In this document: piece by piece, positions 1 through 11,920 of the stretch
Numbering within the stretch: the stretch's first letter is position 1
Layout of the letters: every line of letters starts with the position of its first letter
Assembly (NCBI GenBank): GCA_023159155.1
Contig: JAJNNX010000010.1
Span: 744,001-808,000, forward strand
Reading direction: 5' to 3'
DNA: 64,000 bases
Source: Ustulina deusta
Lineage: Eukaryota > Ascomycota > Sordariomycetes > Xylariales > Xylariaceae
Notes under the pieces: model-generated
Database searches by the model: none
What the model saw: the letters and a program-made list of their open reading frames with translations, nothing else
What the model was told of the DNA's origin: nothing
Made by a program: the position numbers and the translations under genes

Positions 1-69
1 TACCGTTCTCCAGATCTGCTCAGTCTTTGACGCACGCCGTCGTCATCTGCTAACCATGGCTCGGGCTAG

Positions 70-2875
70 CACATCTGGCGCAACTGTTCCAACCTCCCCC
101 ACGATGTCGACGCTGCCGAGCTCCTCGAGATCCGCCTCCAGGAGCTGTCGAACATCCTTGCCGAGGAATCCCGCCGACCGTTGCCGCACCCGTGCATCTC
201 CTTCGCTGCCACGAAGCAGATCTACATCCCCATCGCCAAGATAGCGACTACCTCGTACAATGAGTGGATTATCAAGAAAGCCGTGCTCTTTTTCGCCAGC
301 CTGATCGAGAGCGAAGAGGAATCCTTCGTCGAGAACGATGCCTTCTCCGCGAGCTTGACCAACCTCCTTGTTCGCATCACCGGTGCCAATAGCATACGTC
401 TAGGCTTGGACACCGAAGTCAAGGTTGTCGAGCTAGCCTTCAATATCACCACCAAGATCAGGCTCGAGCCCGAGATCTTACCCGCGTGGTTCAAGATTCA
501 TACAGATGTCGGGACGCAAGACGACAAATTCAAGGATGAGAGGGCCAAGTTCGCTGGCAGGACACAGAAGCAAGACTTTCCCCTCTTCTATCTTCTCATG
601 GATTATATCCATCACGAGGGTAGAGTGGGCGACTTTGCACGGACCGGACTTCTATACATCATTGAAGCCGCGTCCAACTCTGTCGAGCTTGAGCAATGGA
701 TTGTCGAAAGCGACCTTTCGACACTCATGGCAACTGGCTTAGGGGCCTTGTACAGTCAACTCAGCCGGAAGCTTGTCATTGATCACCCTCCCCAGCGCCT
801 ACCGCCCGTTCTGGCCTTCTCCGACTATGAACATCCAGCCACGACGTTTGAGATTGTCAGCTCATGCAGTCCCGACTATCAGCTGCATATGGACACCTTC
901 TTATCTCACCTCCTCTTCTGGCAAGACGTACTCAACCATTGCCGATCTGTCGAGGTCAAATCCACCCTTCTGGAACACTTCCAGATTATCTTCCTGCAAC
1001 AACTACTGTCAGTTCCCAGCGTCACGCTTTTAAGCAAGCACTAACACGCTTAGGTATCCATCGCTTCTGGAGTCCTCTGATGTAGACGGAGGATCATCCG
1101 TGGCTGTTCTCACTTATCTGCGTCGCATTCTAGAGTCATTAGATCATCCCGACATGATCAATTTAATCCTCCATTATCTGCTTGCTCTTCCGGACACAGA
1201 TTCATCTTCACACAGCTTCCCCGAGCCAGCTGTGAGCGCTGCTAGAAAGCGAAAATCCATGGATCTAGCGAGTATGGTGGCATCGAAGATGGAGTCGAGC
1301 TACTCGCCCTTGTTATTCAACTTGGTCGATTTAATCCATTCGTGCCTTAAGTCTGAAAATGACCAAACAGTGTGTGTCACGATACAGCTCGTGGCGACGA
1401 TTCTTAAGCGGCATCATCGCTACGCTATCGTGACGCTCCTCCACACCGAAGGTGTTGATCCTAATACCTCCCATAGGACCATGGGTGCTCATCAACAAGA
1501 AGTCGATTTCCTCATGACACTAGCTAGTACAATAGGTGGTCAAGATAATTTTGACGAAATATATGACAACATCCTGAAGGACACCATGACTCGGGTGGAG
1601 GGTCACCCCTGTTCCCTGAAGCTTGTGGCTCCGAAAGTGTCAACCCACAATCACAAACTGCCTGCCATACCTGACAGTCTACCCGGAGCACCTCGCGATG
1701 TGCCACCGCATACGTTGAGCCCGGAAGACCCTCTCTTACACAATTTACTTGATATCATGGAACAGTTTTTTATCAATCCCGTGGAAACAAATCTTTCGGC
1801 AACCGAAACCATATTAGACCTTGCTGTCTGCGGATACATAGCAATTGAGGGTTGGCTTCTGCGTCATCCCAGGACGTATGTGTTTGAGGAAGATTCTGAC
1901 GAACCCTCTTCTCCCCTTCCAGATCCGGCTACAAACGCCTTTAAAGAGCTTGAAAAGCTACAAGCAATTAGTAGATGTCGTCGTAGACCAAAATGGCAAT
2001 CTTCGAGTCTACCTCGGATTCTACGAGTTTTGGAAACTCTTGCAGACCAAGTTGTGGCTTTCCGGGAGTCGATCCCGAGATTTGACGAGCTTCTACAACA
2101 GCGCCGCGAGGCCTTTCAAACAGCTGATGCCATCGTACCCAACCAGCAAAATCCGCCAACCGGTTCTGCTACAGGAACTACAGTTCTCGAGCCATCGAGC
2201 CATGGAGGGTCCCGATCAGCCTCACCCGCAAGACCTAGTGCGCTTGAGGGTTTCCAAAGGATACTATCCGAATTGGGTACTCCAAGTCGATCAGGGAGCC
2301 CCCGTGGACGAAAAGAAGCTACGCGTAGCTCCGGCAACGGGTCCACGAAATCTACAGGCCACCGAGCTACAACGCCAACATCCAAACCCATTCCCGTTCC
2401 TCCGAAGGAGTTTCCATTAAATCATGAAAGTCCTGGTAAAAGCGGGTTAGCTAGATCATTTTCACCGAGTAGTCGCGATGAGTTAGGTCTAGGTAGCAAC
2501 GGCAGCCCTCCGGTGAGCCAGGTTGCTGCCTTCGCTGCCGTCGACCAAGGAATTCTCGCCAAAAGAGTTGGTCTGCCTAAGCTAGCAGTAGAGCCAATCC
2601 CTCTTGACTTTAGCCGGAATCAACCAAGTAGAACCGAAAATTTGGATCACGATGAGAGCAAGGAAGTCGAAGATGATATCGACCCAACCGAAGCCCAGGT
2701 CGCTGCCGATGAGGACGAAATTGAGGAGCATCCCGAGTTGCAGGCACTTAAGGAGAAGGAGGCTTCTGTGTCACACATTATTACCAATGTCATCGTTTAT
2801 CAATCCTTTCTCCTCGAACTTACTAGCTTGATCCAGGTACGAGCTGGGTTGTTCAACGAAGTTAGATTCGCATAG
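70..2875 (+). CDS. fhipA: FHIP / RAI16-family protein, 5' end outside window
   Basis: Two visible exons, 70-1007 and 1054-2875, give 919 residues. Intron 1008-1053 has donor GTCAGT, branch CACTAAC and acceptor CTTAG; joining restores the frame across the stop-containing gap. An upstream intron appears to end at 69 (branch GCTAAC, acceptor GGGCTAG), so one or more 5' exons lie before the window. The N-terminal helical part (LPHPCISFAATKQIY, then SLIESEEESFVEND) matches the retinoic-acid-induced-16 / FTS-Hook-interacting-protein family. The C-terminus, LIQVRAGLFNEVRFA, is the usual family ending. In Aspergillus and animals FHIP joins Hook and FTS to couple early endosomes to dynein. A serine/proline-rich insert of about 200 residues precedes the C-terminal block and is typical of fungal members. 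A family match from memory, no alignment was run. Confidence 0.85.
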
Positions 2876-3644
2876 GACAACTACAGAACGTGCGTTCAGC
2901 ATTATACTGGGATTAATTCCTCTTTATTATCCAAGTTCATATGCAAGATATCATTTTCATCGGTGGAGGTGCATCATTGGGAATACTGCTCATAGGCAGT
3001 GAGTTTCGCTTGCAGTCATGTTTTCGTCGCATAGGTAGACGAATGCTAAATATTTCTTGAAGACTCTCTTATTACCCCGGCCGCTCGAGATCGCTATCTT
3101 ATTCTGGGCAACATTATACTTTTATCGTAATGTAAATTGACTGTAGGGACCACAGTCTCCGATTCAAGCAATTATGCAAACTATTAAGCTAAGATTTTTT
3201 GAAGCGTCCTCTAGAAGCTTCGAAAACGAAGATGATCCAAACAACACGCGCAGGGAGGAAACGGTTCTAAGATCCCCATAACTAACCCGCTGACTCTGAT
3301 GGAACTGACAAGTCACCTTGGGGCCTTTGTGTTTATTTGTATATTTCAACTAAACTAGAGGGTTGTTGGTCGTTTTCTCTATGGGGGTTGCTAAGGCTAT
3401 CATCAGTCATTATTGACTTAGTCTCGTATCCTAGGAGCTTGTTTCAGTGTCATATATCATGAACATTCTAGATAGAGCAATATGCAACTGAACATTGAAG
3501 AGTAGGTATGGAGACATTTCGTTTTCACTTCCACGCCATCATCTAGGATATTCTCCCATTATACAGGTGGATCGCCAGACTACGTCAAGCTGCGAACCAC
3601 AAGACGTTGAGCTATAAAAGCTTAGCCCGGCATCGCCTCCTGTT
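2876..3644. other. intergenic, no gene seen
   Basis: The 3' flank of the FHIP gene is AT-rich with many stops in all frames. The only clear signal is a TATA-like element at 3613-3618 that belongs to the small ORF starting at 3645. Confidence 0.6.
3612..3618 (+). promoter_or_regulatory. TATA-like element before the 57-aa ORF
   Basis: CTATAAAAG lies about 30 bases before the ATG at 3645. This is a textbook TATA sequence but, if used, would leave an extremely short 5' UTR. Position is the only evidence. Confidence 0.4.
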
Positions 3645-3818
3645 ATGTCTACCCAGACCATTGGCACCTGGAATCATCTCAAAATGTTGGTTTTCCTCGC
3701 CGCACTCTTTTATATCGCGGTTCAGCTGTTAATCTTCCTCCTTGGCATGGTCCTCCGCATGATCCGCTTCATATTCAAACTAGTCATCGCAATAGTTGTT
3801 GCCTTCCTGGTACTTTAA
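3645..3818 (+). CDS. putative 57-aa two-helix membrane micropeptide
   Basis: An ATG-to-TAA ORF of 57 codons. The product has a polar 13-residue head (MSTQTIGTWNHLK), then two strongly hydrophobic stretches, about residues 14-37 and 42-57, separated by basic residues (RMIRF). The basic loop between two helices suggests a hairpin membrane peptide. A TATA-like element lies about 30 bases upstream. No family is recognised. A chance ORF of this length is common, but a clean double-helix pattern is less so. Alternatives are an exon of a longer gene or noise. Confidence 0.4.
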   Translation: MSTQTIGTWNHLKMLVFLAALFYIAVQLLIFLLGMVLRMIRFIFKLVIAIVVAFLVL

Positions 3819-5453
3819 TTCCTATCAATACTTCTGTCAGCTTTGATAGAATTCCATGACAACATACTCTGAGCTAATGCCACACCCAAGCACGCATTAC
3901 TCGACTGCCTCGGTTCCTCTCAAGTCATCGAGTCGCTGATTAGGCACACCTGTGCTGTGACATTCCTGCACAAGTTCGCTGTAGGACCACCCTACGAGAA
4001 GAATATCAAGACCGGCCTCACACTACGGTCACGATTCCCAACGATTCGTTGGGTATTCTCTCCTGCCAAAAATAGCATCCTTACTTAGGATTTCCGAATA
4101 CAGACCAAGAGAGGAAAGTCACAGCTGGGGAGAAAGCGGAACCGAGCCTGACCTAGGGGAGGGAAACCTAATACATTACACTATTCATCATGAACAAACC
4201 CCAACTCACGGACGCAACAAGCGACATCACCGCAGGCGGTCGGAAATGGACGGTAGAGCGGCACATAGAAGCACAGCAACGCGCTGTACAATCACCTCTC
4301 TAGTAACTGCTTTCCGGCCAATATCAGCGAGGTGTCCCCGGTATGCCTGGGTGCGGCAAGGAGCTGACTACGCCTCGAAGAGATGGAATACTAGCCCCCT
4401 GTCAGATTCCTCCTGGAAGATTACCATCCGGTGCGCTGATACAGCACGACACACACCTTCGTGCAAGAAGCTGGCTAATTGTACTCGCGGGGAAGCGTTG
4501 GGATGGTTACCACGTCGTGTCTTTGCGAGTCCGTGTAGGTCTCGGGAAGCGTACGAGGATCTACATCACCTCGAATAAGGAGCGACTGACGACGTAAAGG
4601 AAAATGGATATCGGGAACCAGAGGAGATGACGAGTATTTAGCCACGGAGAGGAATATCCCTCCTCTGATAGGGGGTGGGTGTACAATGATAGATGTATCT
4701 AGGGGGCCGGGCTCGAGGAGTTGGCCGGGGTCCGAGATCCGATTCGATTATCTGATGGAGAATGAAGGGTTATCACTCGGGTGCTATCCCGCCGTGTTAC
4801 GGATTCTAAGTTTGCACAACGTTTAGATATTCGTAAGTGTGAGGAGGATTACTTCCAGTCACCGACTCCTGTTGGCGGAGAGTGACGTAGATGGATATGG
4901 TTGATATACAATCACCCGTCCTCATGCCATTACCGTAGCATCTATCTCGCCCTACTAAGACTATTCCATTCGTCCACGCCCGCTCGGGCTTATGGTTGGT
5001 GCTACGCATACGAAGGGCGCAATTACGACAGTAGTTTGATGGGCCATCTCATGGCATAATAACAACAATGGTTTCTATCACGCACTGTCGGCTCATTCAC
5101 AAAAGAGGTCGGAGCTAACCGTACTGTCAAGAAAACGATTTGCGCACGCCCGGAATATCAATGTGGTGTAATCGTATACTGGAGAATAATACACCCCCCA
5201 ACTCCAAGCTCGGTTATTTCCACTACATATATATTATTTATATTGATTTAATTGACCCAAAGTGCAGGCTTATTCAAGTGTAAACCTAACCGACCCGTTC
5301 CTCGTTTCTCTCGCTAGAGATAGTAGAGTTAGTACAGAGAGGGTTGGATGTGGAGCTCTGGCTGGCGTGCAAGGATATCCCAGGGCGATTCCCTCGTGCG
5401 AACGCGGAATTCCAGCACAGACTGACTGCCCAAGCAGCTAGTTGGTTAGGTAG
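3819..5453. other. intergenic with one weak candidate gene
   Basis: Apart from the candidate at 4190-4597 there is no coding signal. The stretch 4600-5450 is rich in stops and ends in the 3' flank of the hydrolase gene on the minus strand. Confidence 0.5.
4190..4597 (+). CDS. candidate spliced 121-aa protein, unknown
   Basis: The ATG at 4190 opens 32 codons; the same frame resumes at 4328 and runs 89 codons to TAA. The gap 4286-4327 looks like a 42-bp intron (donor GTACAA, TAAC branch-like site, acceptor ATATCAG) and contains the only in-frame stops. The joined product contains GMPGCGKELTTP, then a hydrophobic strand (SWLIVLAGKRWDGYHVVSL) and a basic tail (RVRVGLGKRTR). It resembles a small beta-rich domain but no family is recognised. 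It could also be a decayed gene. Another frame is open from 4246 to 4578, which lowers confidence. Confidence 0.3.
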
Positions 5454-6335
5454 TTAGTTCGCCGGATGCAGGTGCTGCTTGAACCAAGCGACGGCCGAGT
5501 TCTTGGCCGCCGCCATGGCCTCCCGCTCCCTCGCCACCGTCTCCTTGCCGCGCACGAGTCCGCCGTGGACGATGCCCGGGTAGTGCACGTAGTCGAACGG
5601 CAGGTTGAGTTTCAGCAGCGTCTCGAACGTGTACGTCTTCAGCTCCGCCGGGAAGGCGGGGTCGATCTCGGGCGCCAGGAACTGGACGGGGACGGTCAGG
5701 TTGGCGATATCGTCCTTGACGAGCCACGACGGGTGGCCCATCGAGATCACGTCCACGAGCTTCTCCCCGCGCGCCTTCGAGGCCAGGTGGCAGACGCCCC
5801 AGCCGCCGTAGCAGAAGCCGATGGCGCCGAGCCGCTCGAAGCCGTGCTCGCTCTTCAGCGCCTTCGCGCATGCTTCCACTGCGGGGCGCGTCCAAGTCAG
5901 CGTGGTTGCGCTTTCGGGGATGGAAATGTGTATGTGGGGCAGCGATGGAATAGACGACGCGATCGTGGCTCGAAACGGCACAAGGGAAAATCGGGGTTAC
6001 TTACTCTCTGGGCCGCGGGCCTCGCGCGAGTGCGTGTTTGCCAGACCGACCAGATCGATCTCGTGGAAGCGGTCTTCCTCAACCGCCTTCCAGTCGACGA
6101 CCCAGCCGTCGAAGAAGTCGGGCACGTAGACGGTGACGTCGGCCTCGCGCGCGTAGTGGTCGGCGAGCAGGCGCGCGTTGGGGTACTTCCAGCCGAAGAT
6201 GTCGTGGATGAGGAGGACGGCGGCGTCCTTGTTGTCGCCCGTCACGTAGCTGTTGTGGTTGGCGAGCTTGACCTCCTTGCCCGTCGGCGTGCCGCCCCAC
6301 GTGAAGGTCTGGAGACAACACGAACTGAAAGACAT
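5454..6335 (-). CDS. dienelactone hydrolase-family alpha/beta hydrolase
   Basis: Exons 6335-6005 and 5878-5454 give 251 residues, the usual family length. The intron has a GTAAGT donor, CTGAC branch and CCGCAG acceptor. The start MSFSSCCLQTFTWGGTPTG matches the double-cysteine opening of fungal members. The dienelactone hydrolase triad is visible: Cys133 in GFCYGG, Asp183 in APEIDPAF and His215 in GIVHGG. Family members hydrolyse lactones or esters, for example in aromatic ring-cleavage pathways; most fungal paralogues have unknown substrates. A cytosolic location is likely since there is no signal peptide. A TATATAAG element lies about 125 bases upstream. Third positions are strongly G/C, unlike the flanking DNA. 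Downstream on the same strand there is no partner gene. Confidence 0.9.
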
Positions 6336-7502
6336 TGTCTGGAGAGTGTCTCGATGTCTGGAGAGGAAGGAAGGAGTTTGAGTTTGGTCTGCTGTTGTGT
6401 TGAGAAAGAAGACGAGGCGATGAGGTGGAGGAGGCTACTCGGTGAAGGAGCCGCCGTCTTATATAGCCTCCATGGGCCGTCATGGACCGTCATCGATCGC
6501 GTCGTTATCGTGCCCGCTTCCCATCCCACGATGTCCAGACATGGGCGACATTTATTGATTGGTCAACATGGCACTCCCGCCCCTCGTCAATAACGGACAT
6601 AGGATAAGTGGCCCCCTCCGGGTTACTGAATTTTTTCGAACGGGATAGCGAGAGAGTTGGAGCCTCATAAACGACGCAAAAATCGGAGTCAGAGACTTGC
6701 TGATTCACCACCGCCAACTCTGGGAACAGAGTTAGGCCGTATCCGTGACATTCGGTCTTGGCACATCCTCGAAGGTCCGCTCCGGTTCCAATTTTGTCCC
6801 GATTTTCAGTTCCAGGGCCCCTTATTCTAGGATTGGTCCAGCCAATTACCTGTATGTTCCATATCGTAGCCATGGCCGCTGTTGGAGACGCTGACGCAGC
6901 AACGGACATTTCCGAGTGCGATGAAGAAGGGTCCTAATCCCCGCTATGTCCGCCAAGGAAGGTCACCAACTACCAAATAATGTCGAGAAGCCACCCTTGC
7001 GGCATCAATCATCACTTACCCCTCAAGGCCTCTTACAGCCTACTCTTGCACTCCATTATCCTGGTCGTACCCACGCAGATGGAGTTGCTTTCGGGCAACC
7101 TATTTTTTGGGAACCCAAGTGGTCTTTACACATCTTTCGTGCTATTGTGGCTCTCCTCAGTTGCTTAGGGCTCGTACGTAGGCGTAGCTTCAGAGTCGGG
7201 CGTCGTGGTTGTGGTTGATTGGCGCTCCAGAGAGAAATAGAAACACAATCGCGAAAATCTCGGACGTCCTCTGGTGAATCGGTTTGAAGTAACCGATGAA
7301 CTGGCAAGCTACTGGTAGAGAGTCGTGGGAATATCGTAGATAGATATAAATAAGTGTAAGACGACGCCTATTATGCATCTCTATGATTTCGCGAAGCGAT
7401 GGGTGTAGATTGGCAATACACCCTACTACTTGGATAGAGAGACGTTATATCATTGTTATTCGTGAAAATACATCTACTTCATATGCTGGTCTAAACCCAT
7501 TA
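6336..7502. other. intergenic, no supported gene
   Basis: This holds the promoter of the hydrolase gene and the 3' flank of the methyltransferase. A 134-codon open stretch on the minus strand (6505-6909) has no recognisable content. Confidence 0.5.
6459..6466 (-). promoter_or_regulatory. TATA-like element of the hydrolase gene
   Basis: The minus strand reads CTATATAAG about 125 bases before the ATG at 6335, a suitable distance for a TATA box with a short leader. Confidence 0.45.
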
Positions 7503-9121
7503 TTATGGCTTATCCAAAGGCTTCTGCGCATAGATGTATGATCTACAGAAAGTTAGCTACCAATTCTCATCTTCTTTCCCTTCCGTTTCTAGGGTCATGA
7601 CTTACACGGTGAGATATGCATGCAGGTTAGTATCTCTAAAATCCCTCTTGACCTCTTCGCAAAAGGCCAGGATTTCTTCGGGCGTCATACCCGTTGCCTG
7701 TAGCACCTTCATGTTGATAGCTTCCATCCCCGAGATCATGTCTTCCTGGAAATACATGGCAACTGTCTTGAAGTACTTGCCCTTGGCCCACGGGGAAGTC
7801 GGCCAGTAGAACCGCCGATCAACGATGTTCACGAACCCTGCTTCCTCAAAGTACCTTGAGTAGTTGACCACGTTGCTCCACGACCGCCCAATCCTTCTCA
7901 CTCCTTCCATTAGCAGTTCGTTCCATCGATACAGCGCGGATTCCTTCACGGGCTCGCCGACCCAGTACATGGGAAACAAAGCATCTTGAAACTCGATGAA
8001 TCCGCCGGGCTCAAGGTTTTCGTATGCTTGTTTGACAACTCGACTCGGGTCATCGAAACAACTCATCAGTGCACGGCCATGTATAAATGAGAATGGCTCT
8101 GTGTATGCCCACTCATCCTCCGCATCGTCTATCTCGAATCTACAGTTTTCGGGCAAGCTGGACAACGCCGTTAGCTACCACTGCCAGATGATACACCATA
8201 TGAGACAAGGGAAATGGCGCACTAATCAGGTTGAATGGGACTAAGATCTGTGCCGACGACCTCAGTTTCAGGGTACTGAGTAGCTGGAAAGAATTATTAG
8301 AATGTGCAATCTCGAATATGTTCGGTACTATCACGGACCAAATTCTATTGCCCATATCCCGGTGCCTGAATGGTGTTAGCGAGATCAATTTGGGCAGAGT
8401 TAGAGAGGCGGCTCCAACCTGTGGCAATATCCAATACTCTTTTGGGAGATTTCGGAAGCGGACATATGTTCAGCTTGTTTCCTATTGTGAGACAGAAAAG
8501 TTGATGTTGCAGATCTACGAGGCGATTAGCATTGCTCACGCGAGAGAGCGAATAGCGCAAGGATTGTACCGAGCCGTTCCTGTTCCGCCTAGAATAGGCG
8601 TTAGTTTACAGGTCCTGGAAAGAAATGTTAATTCTGAAGCGCACCGAATCATTAGGCAAGAAATATCCTAGACCCAATGGTTAGTCAGGTGGTGGCGAGC
8701 GCTGGTTGGAGACTTCTGGGAAGACCATACTTCCTTGCTTATATTTATGATAGGTCCGGCCATGCTCTTCCACGAAATGATACAACGTCGGATCTAAAGA
8801 CATTGTTGACGATCTAGCCATCGGAGTTAGCCATGCTGGTACTGTATCAAATCTATAGCTCTGTGTTGTCTCACTTGACACTTTCCGTTATACTCATAGC
8901 ATCCTAATGGCGTATCAGTTGAGCTATTCCTCGTCTACAGACCCTTCAATACTGACAGCGTCGGGGTCATCATCAATAGATGGAAGCGATGGTGCACTAC
9001 CACCTCCCCACGATATCCGATCATGATCAATCATTCTCCCCATGTGGCTGGCCAAAGTCGTCTGTTGTGCGATGTTTGATTCCAAAGATGGCTCGCTCGG
9101 GCCGCTTCCAGTATTTTCCAT
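7503..9121 (-). CDS. LaeA-like SAM-dependent methyltransferase, many exons
   Basis: Exons traced by frame and splice sites: 8881-8714, 8588-8570, 8514-8419, 8365-8339, 8283-8223, 8157-7606 and 7542-7503. A further 5' exon may start at the ATG at 9121; its acidic reading (PSIDDDPDAVSIEGS) suits the variable N-terminus of this family. Joining gives FVEEHGRTYHKYKQG, then ERLDLQHQLF, motif I LDIATGTGIWAIEFA, motif II VVGTDLSPIQPD, then FEIDDAED and FIHGRAL. This is the family of LaeA and related secondary-metabolism methyltransferases. Exons of 19 and 27 bases occur, and several donors (GTTGGA, GTCCGT, GTGCGC, GTCTCC) are non-consensus. The protein ends YIYAQKPLDKP. The target is unknown and no biosynthetic genes are adjacent. 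First-exon choice is uncertain. Confidence 0.8.
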
Positions 9122-10606
9122 CGTGATATGAATATATATAATTATATATATATGCGTGCACTGATGAGTCGGGGTTGTACAATATACAGTGTAATGCTTG
9201 AATGGCGATGACCCTGTCTGTCGCCCTTTTAGGTTTCTCAGTCGAGAATATAATCTGCCTCAAAAATTGAACAAGGGGAGCGTAGAAGACATTTGTGATT
9301 GAAGTAATCCAGGAGCCAAGTGAAGCACGAAGGAAGTGGCAACGTTATATTGAAACCGGGAATAAATACCTACATGAAAACCGCCCTCGCGTAAGAGAAG
9401 GACCCGAGAAGAAACAAAGCCACGAGGAAAAACATGGGGAGGATACGTGGACCACGATGTGGTGTGATAGGCACAAAAGGAATAATACCCCCTGCTTCTT
9501 TGTTCCCGGACACCTTACACTACCTACTCCTTTCTAAGGGTACTTCCTGCGAGCCCCTCGAATATCGGACATGGTCGCTTTCACAGCGGCGACACCACGT
9601 TTTTCCATGCACTATCTAGATAGTGGCGTGCATCCTCTTTAAAGTTGGGCGAATGAACGAACGAACGATGGCGTCCCAAAACTGTAGTGCCGTTAAGCGG
9701 GCAGATAATGAGGATAGGTTCGAATCCTCTGAGCGCTAGCCCGTGTCGGTTGTCCTCTTTTTCTCCCCATAGCTCGGCTCACATGGACCAGACGAGGTTA
9801 GTGGCATGCGCGAAAGAGTGCCTGCTGATTACACAACGTCTTCAGCCGACCGACTGGCAGGCTTGGCAAGTGGTAATGTGGATTGAAGTGCGATGCGGGC
9901 TGTGAATGATACTGCGTCGACGTAACTTGTAACTTGTAAGACAAGGCATCGGCTTACTTACATTAGGTAGCCATAGGAAATGCTACCGCGGTACCAAATA
10001 CGAACACCTCAGCCATACAGGGTTCTTCGGCCCGGCCATGTGCAAGTGTTCGCGACTCGGGCCGCGGTGGATCCAGCCAGCTATCATCCACCATCTTGCT
10101 AGATAGGTAGTTTATCATCATGTTCGTCTATAATGGGAGAAATACTGAGAGCCGAGTTGGACGAAGAAAAAGCCATTGCGCGGAACCTGACACGGCTCAT
10201 CGGGGAGTGTTTATGAAACCTCAAGTCAATCCAGATCATCTCCACTCCTCTCCAAGCACACAGGTGAATCTAGAATACGCTCGTCACACGGCCGCTGTAT
10301 CAGCTTGGCTCCTCATGCGAGACAAGCCTTCCCGATCTAGAGATGGCGGATGGCCACCACGCCACAATCCGAACTGTTAGATGTTGATTGCGCATGTAGT
10401 ACCTGACGTAGGAGTACCGGCAACATTGGTTGCTGCATTCGTCAAATCTGTGTGAAGTGAGAAGTCTCGTACCCAACGGCAGATGGCGGACACCAGACAG
10501 CAGACAGCCAACAGCCAGGGTCCAATAAACGCCTACCTTGAAACTACCATGTTTCTTTAGTACAAGTATCGTTACATCATACAATCGTAAGTTCGTAGCG
10601 ACCTAG
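9122..10606. other. intergenic
   Basis: An AT dinucleotide tract lies at about 9127-9153. A hairpin-like stretch near 9700-9735 contains GGTTCGAATCC but does not fold as a tRNA. No gene is supported. Confidence 0.5.
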
Positions 10607-11920
10607 TTATGAAAGCCTCTGGGGGTTCCCTTCGTCCCAGTCCGACCACCGCCTGACTATCTCATCAACCGTGTTGATGCCAGCCCTAGTAGCCTCCACC
10701 TCAAACCATTCTCTGTGGGTTTTCCCGCAAGCATCGCAATTCGCCTTCTGGTGTACCCGAAGTCCCTGACCTTCGAGTTCAATGTGGATCAACCGCTCAA
10801 CTTTGTGGCTATGTGGCATCTTACGTGGCGTCGACGGACGACTTGAAGATACATACGGATAATACCGGATGAGCGAGAGGTTATATCCGCATTGCCTCTG
10901 CCATTCATTCAATCTTCGTTGAACGTTGGAAGCTCTTCCGATCTTGAGAAGAATTGTTTTGCTCGGTGATCCCGCCCGACTCGACTGGGTAGCAAACGAC
11001 TGCAACACATCACTCGCCCGGCGCTGTCGCATATCGGGGCGTGAAGGAGGAGCTAGCAAATTTCTCACCGCTTCTGCCGCAGGAGCCGATGGCTGAGACT
11101 CGGGGGTCAACCAGAAGATGTAAATATAGCCAGGTTCATCCGTTTGCGCGTACGGCTTCGAAAGCTCCTTCAAGAGACCTGCGGCCGTTTCTGGCAGGAC
11201 CGAGTTGGGGATGAGGGAAAGGTACTGGGAGGTCTGCGACATGGCAGATTGTGCAGATGGCTGCTTCGACGCAGCAAGGCCTGGCCGTTGGATAGAGTAA
11301 GACGGCGTCAGATTCTGATGAGATGGGAGTTTCGCAGAGCTGGGCTTCGTTGGCGTGTTCTGGATCGGCCGAGGTTTCGGTCTCGAAGGTCGCTCCTCTT
11401 CATACACCGGAATCGTGAAGCAGCAGCAGAATGAAACGTGCTTCTGCACCTTCGCCTTTCGTTTCGGCCTTGAAGGCTGCGAGACGTGGGCGTCGCTAGT
11501 TTGCGAAACCTTCGCATTGTGCTTGCTATTCGAGGGATTCGTGGGCTTCCCGTGTTGCGTCCGAGCGTTCCTTTCGGCCTCAATTATACCAAGCCGATCG
11601 ATGAGGCTCTCGAAGCTCTCTTGTCGCACGGAGGTGAGTTTGGATCGGGAGGCGGGCCCGGGACTGGATTTGGCAGAGGAACTGGCCTGGTCTTTATGTT
11701 GCCAGCAATAGAGACCGGGGTCGCTTGGATCGTCCACACGAAGCTGATGTACCCGACTTCGCGAGGCCAAAGGAGAGGCGGCAGGCGAGGAGCCCGGAGT
11801 GGCAGCGAGCGGTCGACGACAAGGGCGACCACCTGCGGTGATCCCTCGACATGTTGTAGCAGGATTCTTCGAGTCTGATCGGCCGATTAGAGATTCGGGA
11901 GTGTTAGGAATGAACGGCAT
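10607..11920 (-). CDS. T5orf172 (GIY-YIG superfamily) domain protein
   Basis: A single exon of 437 codons starting MPFIPNTPESLIGRSDSKNP. The N-terminal third carries a conserved cysteine motif (TTCRGITAGGRPCRRPL, about residues 22-38) and YCWQHKDQA, as in fungal proteins annotated with DUF1766/T5orf172. A serine/proline-rich linker follows, with a nuclear-signal-like KRKAKVQKH. The C-terminal domain, about residues 265-425, has YIYIFWLTPE, ILLKIGRASNVQRRLNEWQRQ, HKVERLIHIEL and THREWFEVE, which is the T5orf172 pattern. That fold is related to GIY-YIG nucleases, but fungal members have no proven activity. The family call is firm, the function unknown. Confidence 0.85.
   Translation of the reverse strand: MPFIPNTPESLIGRSDSKNPATTCRGITAGGRPCRRPLAATPGSSPAASPLASRSRVHQLRVDDPSDPGLYCWQHKDQASSSAKSSPGPASRSKLTSVRQESFESLIDRLGIIEAERNARTQHGKPTNPSNSKHNAKVSQTSDAHVSQPSRPKRKAKVQKHVSFCCCFTIPVYEEERPSRPKPRPIQNTPTKPSSAKLPSHQNLTPSYSIQRPGLAASKQPSAQSAMSQTSQYLSLIPNSVLPETAAGLLKELSKPYAQTDEPGYIYIFWLTPESQPSAPAAEAVRNLLAPPSRPDMRQRRASDVLQSFATQSSRAGSPSKTILLKIGRASNVQRRLNEWQRQCGYNLSLIRYYPYVSSSRPSTPRKMPHSHKVERLIHIELEGQGLRVHQKANCDACGKTHREWFEVEATRAGINTVDEIVRRWSDWDEGNPQRLS

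Noticed and set aside
6505..6909. 134-codon minus-strand open frame between the hydrolase and methyltransferase genes
   Set aside because: No recognisable motif, odd composition, and it occupies the probable promoter of the hydrolase gene.
9687..9760. GGTTCGAATCC flanked by partly complementary bases, resembling a tRNA T-arm
   Set aside because: No seven-pair acceptor stem, D-arm or anticodon arm at proper spacing; the T-stem pairs only with a mismatch or an oversized loop.
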